Source of the DNA: Boesenbergia rotunda
Lineage: Eukaryota; Streptophyta; Magnoliopsida; Zingiberales; Zingiberaceae
Assembly (NCBI GenBank): GCA_024364735.1
Contig: JAGFNQ010007699.1
Location: 44,368-108,367 of the forward strand
Length of the DNA: 64,000 nucleotides
Direction of reading: 5' to 3'
Made by a program: the position numbers and the translations under genes. Below are positions 1-10,859 of the stretch, one piece after another; within the stretch, counting starts at the first letter, position 1; every line of letters begins with the position of its first letter. Below the pieces are notes generated by a model. It did not search any database. It was not told the origin of the DNA and saw nothing but the letters and a program-made list of their open reading frames with translations.

Positions 1-274
1 TGCCACCCTTCACGTATGCCTCAAAGTCCGCGCCCATCAGCTCATCGTCCCTGCTCTCCAAGGTCCCTCAGATGCACACACCAGCCTCCAGCTGGCCTCC
101 ATGCCGTCCTTCACCGTACTGAGGCTGTCCAGTCAGGTCCATATGCGTAACCTGTACAACTTGCACACTCAACATACGCATATCAAATACAAGGGAAAAC
201 CTAACTTAAACCCTTTGCCCAAACATTAAAACTCATGGTCACACCAGACCATCTTAGGGCCGATTGCTCCAACA
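1..274 (-). mobile_element. 3' LTR (partial) of gag-only SIRE-like element
   Basis: This segment repeats positions about 4361-4637 almost base for base, including the terminus that reads TGTTGGAGC on the minus strand. It is therefore the 3' LTR of a minus-strand element whose 5' LTR is at 3728-4637. The outer part is cut off by the window edge. The adjacent purine-rich tract on the minus strand (plus 275-290, pyrimidine-rich) is the expected polypurine tract. Confidence 0.85.
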
Positions 275-290
275 ATCTCCCCCTTTTTGA
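275..290 (-). other. Polypurine tract of the gag-only element
   Basis: On the minus strand this reads as a run of A then G (AAAAAGGGGGAGAT) directly before the TGTTGG start of the 3' LTR. This is the normal position of the plus-strand primer in an LTR retrotransposon. The same sequence context is typical of the SIRE/Maximus group of Ty1/copia elements and recurs at about 40186-40200. Confidence 0.75.
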
Positions 291-2038
291 TGTTTGGCAA
301 TTCGTTTAAGTTAGGAAAGCAAGATAGTAGTAAATAGCAAAAACAATGCTAAATGAATGCATATGCAATGCATAACTGGATCCTATCCCAAGGCATCCCA
401 CACCTAACCCTCCAAGTTAGGAATTTTACACACCTAACCCTCCAAGTTAGAATTTTCACGGGCTTTTTATAGCTTCTCCCAAGCTCCCCCTACATTGGAC
501 TTACAAAGTCTTTTTAAGAACCTCTCCAAGGTTCCCCTTACGCCAAGAAGGGAGCAACCATGCTCCCCCTTAATTTTAGCTCCCCCTAAACCTAGGGTTT
601 CTAGCAAAGGTATTAGTTTCCCACTTAAACACAATATTTCTCCCCCTTTGCCATACATCAAAAAGAACCCAACAATATCCAATTATTGGTTCTTTACATC
701 CCCAATGATCCTAAACATAGTGTACTAAACCCCCATACACTTGTTCCTTGTCATTTGGATCCCAAGTCAGCTGCTGGATACCCACACCAGCCCTGACCAG
801 TCGACTGCCCCCAGGGCAGTTGACTGATACTCTGATAATTAGTTTTCTGGCCGAATTTCAGAAACGCGCCAGAAATTCCATAAATCTCCAAAAATTCCCA
901 AATTTCGTGGAGAACTTTGTGGTACCCATACCTACTTGGGAAAAATACATTTCACCATGTATCTATCCCCATTCCCAAGTTTGGTATAAAATCCAAAAGT
1001 TTTCTTATGAAAATTAAGGCAAATAGGAGACAATCTCCCCCTTAACCCATGCCTTCTCCCAATTTTTATTTTTCCCAGGTCAAGTTCTACCCAACTTAAC
1101 CTCCTAAACACCATGTTGAGTTATCCCCAACCCAACATCCGAGTTCTTCCCCTTTTGGACACCATTAAGGCTTGCTCCCAAGCAACCTTCCCCTTAGTGC
1201 CAAAAAGAACTCAACAACACTCTAAAATATTCTAAAGTTTGCAAACACACTTGCTAGGATATACCCAATCCTAGAAAAATATGATATCATGAAAATATCA
1301 AGTGTGTTTGACTTTTGGTACACATCTAAAAAAAATTAGCATTTTGAAATCAAGCCATTATTCCTTGTGTTTGCCTCTTCTAACCCTTTCAAATTGACCC
1401 AAGGAATTGTCCTCAACTTAAGGTTATCCATAATTCCAAGTGTTTCTGAAAAACCCCTTCAGAAATCACTTATTAACACTCTGCCCAGACCCTCAGTCGA
1501 CTGTCCAAATGGCAGTCAACTGCCAAAACTCACAGAGAGTTTCCGAGCTCTTACCAGTCGACTGCCCCCAGGGCAGTCGACTGATACCTGTTTTTCAGGT
1601 TTTCAGGCCGAAATTCAGAAATCTCCTAAAAATTCTACAAATCTCTAAAAATTTTGAAATTTTGTGGGGAGACTTGTGAAGCCAATATTTACGTGGGAAA
1701 AATACGTTTCCAAACAAATGTACTCCGAATCCCAAGATTAGCACAAAACTCCACTTATCCTAAAGTGTATCATTAAAACCTTAGCTCAAAGTTCTAATTT
1801 CGACCTCACCTTGATGCTTCTTCTCATACTCATTCATAATCCATTAGTAGCATCAAGTTACATGGTATTTTTACATTAAACCCAATTTCTTTCAATTATA
1901 ATACCATTTTCACCCTTTTTCTCCCTAAATCCCTTTTTTGTGTGCCAAAACCTAGAATTAAGACTTATCCGAGTCTCCCAATCCTATTTGGTACATTTCA
2001 TCTAATTCCTTGGGAGAAAAACTTTTGAGATCCATTTA
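291..2038 (-). other. 3' untranslated internal region of gag-only element
   Basis: No credible coding sequence is seen. It holds a direct repeat around 400-455 (two copies of a unit containing cctaaccctccaagttag) and three palindromes built on CAGTCGACTG at 796-828, about 1496-1523 and 1553-1585. Two of these palindromes match those in the element's own LTR. The short ORFs here are not conserved and are treated as chance. Confidence 0.6.
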
Positions 2039-3655
2039 TCATGGACCCCAAAGGCTCCTAGAATTCCCCCTTGAGCTCTGAGCCTTAGCCACCTCCCTAG
2101 GTGACTCAACCCATACTAGACCACACCGGTGTGCCCCCGATGACTCTTGGCCTATAAATTGGACCTTCTTAACCTTGGACACCTTGCCCTTGGTTAAGTT
2201 ATCCGTTTTCCCTTTGAGTGGCACCCCCTTGCCATCCTTGGACTTCTCCTTTTTGCCATGGTCATATGCCTTCCCAGCATATTTCTTACCATTGGCTTTG
2301 GAGGTCTTAGACTGGTATCCTAACCCTGATCTATCATAATTGGGTTTTAGACTACCCAACACCATGTCTAGACCCTTTGATCCAACAGTGAATCTTTCTA
2401 AGGCCTTTTCTAAAGTATCAAGCCTTGCCCTCAAGGCTTGATTTTCCCTCTCTAGACCATTAATTTTGGAGTCCATATGTCCACTTTGGACATCCCTAGA
2501 ACTACCCATTTTCTCAGGCACATTCTTTCCCTTCTTGGGATTAGTGCCATGATCTTTAGATACAAAGGTCCTAGATTTACCATGATGCATGCTTTTCTTA
2601 GGATATGTATCTACCTTGTTATCCTTATTCCTATCATGATATTTAAAACCAAGGTTATGTACCATTAAGCAATTTTCATGAGTTCTAACATGCATGGATG
2701 AGTAATTAACATGATTCTTGAATTGTAAAGAAGAACTTGAAATTAAATTTCTTTTTAAACTAGGGTTAGGAAATACCTCCCTTACCCTTGTAGACCTTCC
2801 TTGTTGTGAGTTTTGCTTTCTTCTCTCTTCTTTCTCTCATCTCCTAAGGTGCTCCATCTTCTTTAGCTCATTCTTCCTTGGACACTTGGTGTGGTAGTGC
2901 CCTAGCTCACCACACGTGAAGCATCTAATCCTCTTTTTCTTAGCTTGAGCTCCTCCATTCCTACAATTTATGTTAGATTTAAATTGAATGGAATTAGGTT
3001 TAGATTTTACCTCCATTTTACCTTTCGGGCGCTTATCCTTGTAATGCCCCTTTTCGTTGCAACCAAATCATGTGATGTGCTCCTTTCTCTTAGCTTTGGT
3101 GGAGGTAGAGGTCTCTTCTTGTTCTTGTATGATTGAGGGTCTCTCCTCCCCCTCAATACTTGACGTTGATACTTCTTCTTTTTCTTCTCTAGATGAGGTG
3201 GAGGACCTCTCACTCTCTTCTTCCATTTTACTTGAGGAGGTAGATGATTCTTCTTCCTTTTTCCCCTCTTCTTGGGCTATTGAGTTTACTTCCTCGGCCT
3301 CATCCACTAATTGATCTTGTGTAGGGTTCTTATGAATTTTTTGCAATTTGCTCCACAATTCATATGTATTTTGATATTCTCCTACACGACTCAAAACATT
3401 AGTAGGCAAAATATTAACTAAAATATTGATTACCTTTTCATTTGCCCTAGATTGCTCTTGTTGTTCATTTGTCCAGTATCTTGGGCGAAGCCTCTTCTCG
3501 TGCTTGTCTCTCGGAATTTCAAAGGGGTCTTCAATGGTCATCCTACAATCCCAATCCATTCCTAGCCAATTTTCCATCCTTAACTTCCAATGACCGAATC
3601 CTTCATGATTGTAGGATGGTGGTGCGTTGATGTCTTCCCCCAACTTATCTTCCAT
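2039..3655 (-). pseudogene. gag: gag of a non-autonomous SIRE-like LTR retrotransposon, degenerate
   Basis: Read on the minus strand from the ATG at 3655, the first 195 codons resemble the N-terminal gag region of plant copia elements (UBN2-like; tryptophan-rich start, then a helical segment). A Ser/Glu-rich linker follows. Two zinc-knuckle regions come next. The first (about 3064-3025) is broken: its first Cys codon is a stop and its last Cys is Arg. The second (about 2930-2885) is intact, CFTCGELGHYHTKC (CX2CX4HX4C). An open stretch to 2039 encodes a basic region and a heptad-like segment (INGLERENQALRARLDTLEK), probably a coiled coil. Stops and frame changes separate the parts. No protease, integrase or reverse transcriptase follows before the LTR, so the element depended on enzymes supplied in trans, as described for TR-GAG elements. 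Confidence 0.7.
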
Positions 3656-3713
3656 GTTCTTCCCTCTAGCTTTTGCTCTTCTTGGCGGTTAGTCCAATCA
3701 CGAGCGGTCCTTC

Positions 3714-3725
3714 GGTCTGATACCA
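3714..3725 (-). other. Primer binding site (initiator tRNA-Met type)
   Basis: The minus strand reads TGGTATCAGACC two bases after the LTR end at 3728. It matches the copia primer site TGGTATCAGAGC except at one base. It fixes the 5' LTR at 3728-4637 and the element's direction. Confidence 0.85.
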
Positions 3726-4083
3726 ATTGTAAGGATCGATTTGTACGCTAGAGGGGGGGTGAATAGCGTTTCGAACTCTTTCTTGAACCTGCGTTGTTAG
3801 TAGCACAGCGAAATATACAAAAACAAACAAAAACAACGCTAACAAACCGTATTTAGTTGGTATCACCCCGGTCGGGTGACTAATCCAACAATCCTTCGGT
3901 GGATCACCCCCGGATAACCTCCGGCTATCACTGTCGCTCCTTGTGGGTGGAGAAACCTCACCACAACACCAGGACGCTTATGAACAAGTAGACTACTAAC
4001 CGGCTTTACCCAAGCAGGTTTCGTCAAGAAACTCAGCCACCACGAAGTCCTCTTTAAATAGGATTCGGGGCTGATTTCTCGCT

Positions 4084-4116
4084 ACCAGTCGACTGCCCCC
4101 AGGGCAGTCGACTGGT
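4084..4116. repeat. Perfect palindrome in LTR, copy 1
   Basis: ACCAGTCGACTGCCC, three bases (CCA), then the exact reverse complement. The core contains GTCGAC. It lies about 20 bp upstream of the LTR's TATA-like box on the minus strand. Confidence 0.9.
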
Positions 4117-4175
4117 GCCAGCCAAATTTGACCGTTGCACCCCAACGTTCGAATTTGCCAGCTCACCAGCCACCT

Positions 4176-4208
4176 ACCAGTCGACTGCCCCAAGGGCAGT
4201 CGACTGGT
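4176..4208. repeat. Perfect palindrome in LTR, copy 2
   Basis: The same 15-bp arms as the 4084-4116 copy, with loop CAA instead of CCA. The centre-to-centre distance is 92 bp. Confidence 0.9.
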
Positions 4209-4637
4209 CCCTAGCTGAACCCTTTCCCGAGTACATTCACACAGCACTCGATCCTCACGACTCGACTGACTCCTCCTCCACAGCCTCGACTGTTGCTTTC
4301 GTGCCCTCTTCATCTTCGGCCCTCGTCCCTCGGATGCGCACGCAAACCTCCAGTTTGCCTCCATGCCACCCTTCACGTATGCCTCGAAGTCTGCGCCCAT
4401 CAGCTCATCGTCCCTGCTCTCCAAGGTCCCTCAGATGCGCACGCCAGCCTCCAGCTGGCCTCCATGCCATCCTTCACCGTACTGAGGTCGTCCAATCAGG
4501 TCCATATGCATAACCTGTACAACCTGCACACTCAACATACGCATATCAAATACAAGGGAAAACCTAACTTAAACCCTTTGCCCAAACATCAAAACTCTTG
4601 GTCACACCGGACCATCTTAGGGCCGATTGCTCCAACA

Positions 4638-5552
4638 ACATGTGCCACGCCTTATGTCAGTTGAGCGATGAGTGTTGACGGTCGGACGATCGGCCCAGTG
4701 TGTTAGCCCGATTGATACAAGTTGATGGTCCAGTCAGTCGGACTCGACGCCACCTTCGACTAGACTCGAGGGGGATGCTTATGATCCCGACCTTGCCTAG
4801 GTGTAGCCTGGTCGGGCCACGTGGCGCCGCAGGGAGACAGATCATTAACGGAAAGGCCTCGATAGCCCGGTGTGGCAGTGCAGGCCACTCAGGTCGGGAT
4901 GCCCGAGTGGGAGACTAGCCTAATACGGTCTGAAGTTTCCCCAGCGAGAGATACCGAGTGTCGGGCTTAAGGGTCACCCGGTCAGCACGCATCCAACATC
5001 CATTCAGCTCCCCTCGAGGTCATCTAGTCATATGTCATAAGGATGAATCGTGTTGGTCGAGTCCGAGTGTCGAGTGCCCCAAAGACTCGGATTTCCCAAA
5101 CTCGGATTACCCCTTGCTTAGCCCAAGTGGCATTAACTGCTTTGTGAGATCTCACTCGGGTCAGTCGGTCGGTGACCTAGCTCCAGAATTGTCGTTTTCC
5201 TAGGGAACACTCACTCCCTGACACTATACTGGCAAAAGTGGTACCAAAATCGGCGCAGGATGGCTCAGGTCTAACACTACTCATGTCCGAATGGCGAATA
5301 TCCCGCTGACATGGTACATTCCTGACATACCCTGGCACTCCGTACCATAATGACCCCTATCCGCGTCAGACTGGGAGGCGGCGATCGGCGCCGGTTGGTG
5401 AGCTGATAGTACCCCTGATCCTGTCCCCACATGAGACAAAAGGTGGCAGACGCGGGGCAGAAATTGTCGGCTCCCTCAGCTATATAAGCTCCTCCGCCCT
5501 TCACACGCAGGTACGCGCGATTGAATTTTTGCTATAGTTCTTAGTTCTTCTG
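4638..5552 (+). mobile_element. Left part of an older LTR, interrupted by the gypsy element
   Basis: GC-rich non-coding DNA with a promoter-like end: a TATA-type sequence (ctatataagctcc, about 5479-5491) and a pyrimidine-rich stretch reaching 5552, where the Tat-type gypsy element begins. The sequence resuming at 17841 (cttccatcgaagactgac and following) resembles the R/U5 part of gypsy LTRs, so the two pieces look like one LTR split by insertion. I could not place its outer ends. Short ORFs here have no recognisable product. Confidence 0.45.
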
Positions 5553-6265
5553 TGTTCCGGAAGGAATCAACGTCGACGACCAGTCACCAGGGTTTAGCCC
5601 ACACGGATGCTGACGCTAGAGGAGGAACTCCACACCCTGCGAGATTAACACGAGCGTTAGGGGATCAGGCCGGACGTTGTCCGACGGAGCCCACTCCGAC
5701 GCTCAAGTCAGTGTCTCGATGGAGGAGATGAGAAGAAGACAAGAAGGTATGTGAGTAGTAGAGAAGGCGTAACCCCTTTACCGCAGGGGTTGGAGTACCT
5801 TTTATACTTGCGGTTGCTGCCTTCGTGCGTCCCCACGATCTGTGCCACGCCCCCATTTGTCGGTTACCAGATAATCTTTGAAATGGTCCTCGCCGTCATT
5901 AAGTTTGACCCGTTGTGGCATTTAGGGGTCATGATGACTCCGCGATAGTGGGGATGGTTATCCACAGATTCGAGAAAAGGGGGACCGTTACTTGAGGCTG
6001 AATGCTTCTTAGGCTCTGCTCCCCCGAGGTGATCTCGGGGTCTTCTGGCTCGGGGGGTCCCGGGCACTCCGCTTCCCCGAGGTGGTCTCGGGGCCTGGCT
6101 TCCCGGATTTGATCTTCGGGGCATATTTACCGCGAGGGGGGCCCGGGGGATCCCCTTCCCGAGAGGGTCCTGGGAGCTCCGAAAAGAGAGTCGCTCAGAC
6201 TCGCTACATCTTGCCACCCAACTTCTTCAGTCCACGTGTCCGCCACGGGGTATTCAACCCCATCA
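5553..6265 (-). mobile_element. 3' LTR of Tat-type gypsy element
   Basis: Minus strand starts TGATGGGG and ends GGAACA, matching 17102-17840 throughout. A purine-rich tract on the minus strand (6266-6283, GAAGGGAGGGACTT) lies next to it as polypurine tract. A TATA-like tataaaagg on the minus strand (about 5795-5803) marks the likely promoter. A third copy of this LTR stands alone at 55973-56726. Confidence 0.88.
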
Positions 6266-6283
6266 CAAGTCCCTCCCTTCAAG
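6266..6283 (-). other. Polypurine tract of Tat-type element
   Basis: The minus strand reads CTTGAAGGGAGGGACTTG immediately before the TGATGGGG start of the 3' LTR. Confidence 0.7.
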
Positions 6284-6854
6284 TCTGATCGAAGGAAGTG
6301 TTGTTGACTGATCAGACTAGTGTGGTGATGAAGAAGCTATGTTCCAGTGGGTCCTTGCACCCGTTACTACTCCCTTGACAGTTATACTGGTCCTAGGATT
6401 ATAGAATTTGTCTCGGGTCCCGAGGCAATCCCTTTTTGGTTTTGTCTTCCCAAAAAGGCTTCTATGGCTTTCGAGGTACTGCAACGATACCTGTCCATTT
6501 TTCATAAAGGCGCATGACGCTCTTTGATGGCGATAAAGTCCCTTCGTGAATGCCTCATCGCCACGTGCCCCAACTGCTCTCTTCGCGATCTCTTACTGAC
6601 GTGCGCAGCTGTAGCAGCCTCACGTCAAGTGACTGATCCATGGTGTTGCCCCGATGTGGCGGTTCCTTGCCTTCCACGTGCCTTGCCCCCCATTGCGCAC
6701 ATGTAGGCAGCTTCCTTTGTATGAGAAGGGGAGGTGAAGACGTTCGGCCACCTTCTGACTTCGTTGCTTAGTGCACCTCGTTTTCGTCTTCTTCTCTAAG
6801 GATTCTTTTTAACGTAAGTCTTTTGCCTCCTTCTCGTCTTTTCCCTTAAGAACC
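6284..6854 (+). other. Non-coding leader upstream of the extra ORF
   Basis: No coding signal is seen. It lies between the polypurine tract and the first ATG of the opposite-strand ORF and ends in a pyrimidine-rich stretch (about 6785-6850). Any promoter for the extra ORF would lie here, but no convincing TATA box is visible. Confidence 0.4.
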
Positions 6855-9429
6855 ATGGAAGGTTATCGAGCAGAGTGGTATGAGTCCGCCTCTTTCAGAG
6901 TGAGGCCGGAGGCTCTGCAAGCGGTCATTGAGCCCTACGGCATTTTGGCCGAGATGGTGGTGGTGATCCCTAAAGTAGACCAGACGCCGGTGGAGCTTCC
7001 CGTAGGCTTCTTTACCTTCTTTTTGGGGCAAGTAGAGTCGGGGCTCCGTTTCCTATTCTCCCTTTTTTCATGAATGTGACCTCCTATTTTGATATCCCCC
7101 TCCACGAGATGGCTCCCAATGTCATTGCTCAGATGGGCGAAGCGTACATTATCTTAAACCTCTTCGACATCCCCCTGACCCCTCGCCTTTTCCATTCATT
7201 CTTCATTCTGATCGGCTCACGAGGGGCTTTTAGCTTTTCGGCGCATCCCAACGATAGATTCCTAGGAGGGTTCCCTTCCTCGCACAAAAGGTGGAAAGAG
7301 AAGTTCTTCTTCATCCAACTGCCTACACAGCCCTATAGTCCTCTCTGCTGGACGGAGGATTTGTCGACTCCTCCCTCATTAGGGGATTTCCTCCAGAGTC
7401 CAGCCTACCAGCGTGCCAGGAACATACTCTCTGGCATGGAGTTCAGCGGTCCAGGTCTGGTGCAGAGTGAGGAGCTCATGTACCGAGCGAACTTTAGCTC
7501 TAAAGTGACCCAGATTAGCCCCAGCCTTGGTACGTTCATCCTTTTCATCAATGCCTATTAGTTCTAATTGATATCCCTTTGCCTGGTTATTGCAGAGGAA
7601 CTCATGTTTTCGAGAGCGAAGCACCGACTTATCAAGTGGGAGGAGGCCAACAAGGAAGCGTTGGCTCCTCCCCCCGGGGCTCCTGATGCACCCTCTGCTC
7701 CAATCGAGTCCTCGAAGGGGACTGCTGAATCGTCCTATGGGTCTGCCTTGCCAGGACGGGCAGAGGTTACTGCTGCGCCACCACCATTTGTGGACCGAGG
7801 GACTTCCAGTCCGTCGGTTGACCCGGGGGGTGGGCATCCCTTCAGAGAATGACCCGCCCCTGGCTGCTGTCCATCCGCAGGGGGTCACCGAGGAGTCCTC
7901 GCCTCTTACTACCCCCTCAACAGCCCAATTCTCTGGTCGGCAGAAGAGGAAGGTTCCGGAAGGCTCGAGCCCTAGATGGAAAAGGTTGCACTCCAATGGC
8001 CCCAGCACCCTTCTATCTGTCCCTTAGGAAGATGTTTCACCTTCCGATGGTGGGGAATCCATTCCCCTATCTCTACCTTTTCCATCGACTGCTGCTACGG
8101 AGGCAGGTGTCCAGGCCTACGACACTTCTTCAGTTGACCCTGCTGATGCCCCTAAGGGTAAGAAAGTATTGCCCACCCAATACTGAATGTAACTTGACCG
8201 CCTTCAAAAAAGGCTAGATGCGGCGTTGGAGGCTTCCATGCAATCTTTACCCCCGATGCAGCTGAAGGAGGTTCCTGTTGAGGGCACTTCTTCCGAGGGG
8301 ACTTCCAGCTCTAAGGAGGGCGACTCCGTTCCTTCTACCCTGCCGCCAGGAGCTCCTACTGTCTAGCTTCTTCCTCCGCGCAGGGGCTTGTTACCTTCCA
8401 AGAGTCAGGTTGACACCTCGAGGTCTCAAGGGAGGGAAGACATGCGAGACTCTGCGGGGCCTCTCACCACCCTCCGTGAGTCCCTTTTGAAGGTGTGTGT
8501 TCTCGATACATAGGAGGTTGTTTTCTTGTATGCTCTATAATTCCTTGGTGCAATGATAGGCGACTGAAGACTGTCTGGCAGCCGGCCATGACTTGTATGC
8601 CTAGCTCGAGATTGAGGCCTTGACCTGCCAGGCCCTGAGAGCAGAGGCCGCAGCTGACCATGAGCACAGAGCAGGGCTTATGCAAGCCGGGGTCAGCAGA
8701 GCTCTCCGCGCGAAGGTGGAGCATCAGCTGGACACCTTGCTGGCTGTGGAGTCCTCTCTCTAGAGTTCCAGGCACCGGGAACGTTTGGCGTCTGAGAAGG
8801 TTGTGGTCGTCATCAACGACCTGCTCCAGGTGACTCGAGAGTGGGACCAGCTTCAAGCGAAGGAGAAAAAGTTGTCGGGCGATATCCACCTTCTGGGGGC
8901 CTCGGCTGGGAGGTCAGCTGAACGTGTCAAAGACCAAGCACACCAGCTCACCCAGAAGGAGTCCGACCTCATGATGGTGGTTGATCGCCTGTCTAACTTC
9001 GAGGAAGATCTGGCCCAAGCACGGTTGGAAGTGTAGGCCATCTCGGACAGGCTCAAGGAAGCTTTGGCAACCAAGACAAAATGGCTGCAGAGATGGAGCA
9101 GCTAAAGCATGCCAAGGAGGTTGCTAAGGCCGACGGGCACAACTTTCGGGTTGTTAAGGCTTCCTGCATGAAAGAGGCTAAGGCAGACTTCAAGGCTAAG
9201 TACCTGGAGTTGGATGAGTTTGGCGACATCATTACCGGCCAGGTAATGAACCGCTTGAAGCAAGGCTTCCACGGGGCCATCGACTAGCTGAAGAAGGCCC
9301 AACTTTTACCTCCGGATGCCGACCTGGGCTTCATGAGCATCAGCCGAGTTTAAGAAGAGCTCCCTCCCGAGGACAAAGAGTTATAGGATTATTTGTTACT
9401 TGGGAGCTTGGCCCCGATGTACCCGTTTT
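6855..9429 (+). pseudogene. Extra ORF of gypsy element: putative gypsy-type transposon protein (PF04195-like), degenerate
   Basis: From the ATG at 6855 the sequence encodes a protein like those labelled 'putative gypsy type transposon'. The N-terminal domain runs over about 220 residues, with FRVRPEALQAVIEPYG near the start, then NVIAQMGEAY and the H-F-F-L region. It is broken by a frameshift near 7065. A GT-AG intron is likely at 7530-7595 and keeps the frame (Glu across the junction). A Pro/Ser/Gly-rich linker follows, with several stops, then from about 8640 a long alpha-helical, charged region (LASEKVVVVINDLL; ELDEFGDIITGQ) likely to be a coiled coil. There are stops near 7850, 8365, 8762, 9036 and 9287. 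It runs opposite to gag, as reported for extra ORFs in some Tat elements. Its function is not established; here it is dead. Confidence 0.65.
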
Positions 9430-10859
9430 GATTATAATGACAATATCTCTTTGCCTTACTGTCCTATGCATACTTTTGCGTTTGGCTCCCTGTATCATTC
9501 GTCTTTGTCTCGAGGGCTCTGAGAGTAGAAGGATCGGTGTTTTTCCTTGACTACAAGGGCAAGACAGCAGATCCACTTTTTGAAGGATAGACATTCCCTC
9601 TCCGCCCCTGGGGTAAGGGAGTCAGGGAGCCATTGCTCGTCCCCTGCATCCCCTTGGGTTGGTCCTAGGGACCCAGCACCTCCTGTGACGTCAGGCGTCT
9701 TCAGAGGTTTTTCGGGTTTGATCCTGGGTACGGATCTCCCCAAGCTAACCCCGCAAGCCCAAGTACCAAGCCCGTGGCTATTCTTCTGTGGGACCCATGT
9801 CGACTCCTTTCTCTAGGGAGTGTTTGCGGCCTCCGAACCGTTGTCTCCGGGCCCCAAGCAATCCATTGAATTGACCCATAAAGGGTTGCGAGTTCCCAAG
9901 CACCGCGGAGGCATACCAATCGACGCGACGCTTCAGGATTGGCGTCCATTACTGCTCCTGCATCGTGCCTGCATTAAATGCGGCTGGGCAGCCCCCTCTA
10001 TAAAGGTGGGAGGCCAACGTGTTCGTTCCCCTCCATCTCTCCTTCCCATTCTCATGGACCAGAAAGGAAAAAGAGGTTGCAACCTGGAGGGGAACCCGGC
10101 AAGGGAGAAGGTTCACCGCTCAACGGGGTGCGATGTCCCGTCTGTCTGGGCTGAGTCAGGCACTCCCAAAGTCTCCTACGAAACGTACCGCCTTCCGGTA
10201 CATCCTCCATTGTCCCCCCTTCTACCAAAAGTTTTTAGCGTCACTAGAGAGCATAGCAGAGATGATGTTGCCTCTTTCCCGGGAGAGAATGGTGAGGATG
10301 GAACCACATGCTTCACCGGAGAGTCCAGAAAATACCTTATGTGCTTCGCCAGGGAGCATGACAGAGATAATATCATTTGTTTCACCTGAGAGCATCTCCT
10401 GGTGGTTCATTTTTTGCCCCTCCTCAGTTGCTCTACTCCGCTTGATCGCCCGTTTCCCCGAGTTTTGAGCATCAGACATCAGTCAGGCCTGGAGTAGTGT
10501 GTCATCCGAGGAGGAGTTGCAGCTGATGCCTCTCCTTCTCTTCCCCTTTGTTTCGGGCTACGTGACTATGCGGCGATGTGGAAGCTATAGGGAAGAACCC
10601 GGGCAAAGGAGTGATCTCCTCTACTGGATTCATTGATTGTATCTCCTATTCTTTATATTCCTTTTGAGATGTCATTGTTAATGTATTTTCTGTAAAGATG
10701 AAGGAAAACACTTGTTATCTCTGTTGTGTAAGCGCTTCGAGCAATAACCAGATATTCTGCTAGTTTTACCATGCCCGAGGATGCTTGTTTCATGCCAAGT
10801 AGGTTGTGTATATTAACCTCCTATCCTCAAGCCTCCTCTAGTCCCCAGGTAGGGGTTGC
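9430..10859. other. Non-coding interior of the gypsy element
   Basis: No conserved coding sequence is recognised. Open frames at 9820-10468 overlap each other in different frames and show no known domain. A TATA-like tctataaagg at about 10000 on the plus strand, followed by a pyrimidine-rich stretch, resembles a promoter, but nothing coding follows it before the tandem array. Confidence 0.4.

Larger units (their letters stand above)
3728..4637 (-). mobile_element. 5' LTR of gag-only SIRE-like element
   Basis: On the minus strand this starts TGTTGGAGC and ends CCTTACA, with the primer site next to it. Its inner part repeats 1-274. In transcription order it has two perfect palindromes (4176-4208 and 4084-4116; 15-bp arms, 3-nt loop), a TATA-like TATTTAAAG (about 4052-4062), a conserved GGTTTCTCCACC block (about 3949-3958) and a C-run before the end. 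This order is shared with the LTRs at 40201-41674 and 47159-49401. Confidence 0.85.

Noticed and set aside
7379..8008. Minus-strand ORF of 209 codons
   Set aside because: Opposite to the extra ORF's linker; no domain, and explained by the GC-rich sense codons.
9820..10479. Overlapping ORFs on both strands
   Set aside because: Mutually overlapping in three frames, low-complexity and without any recognised domain.
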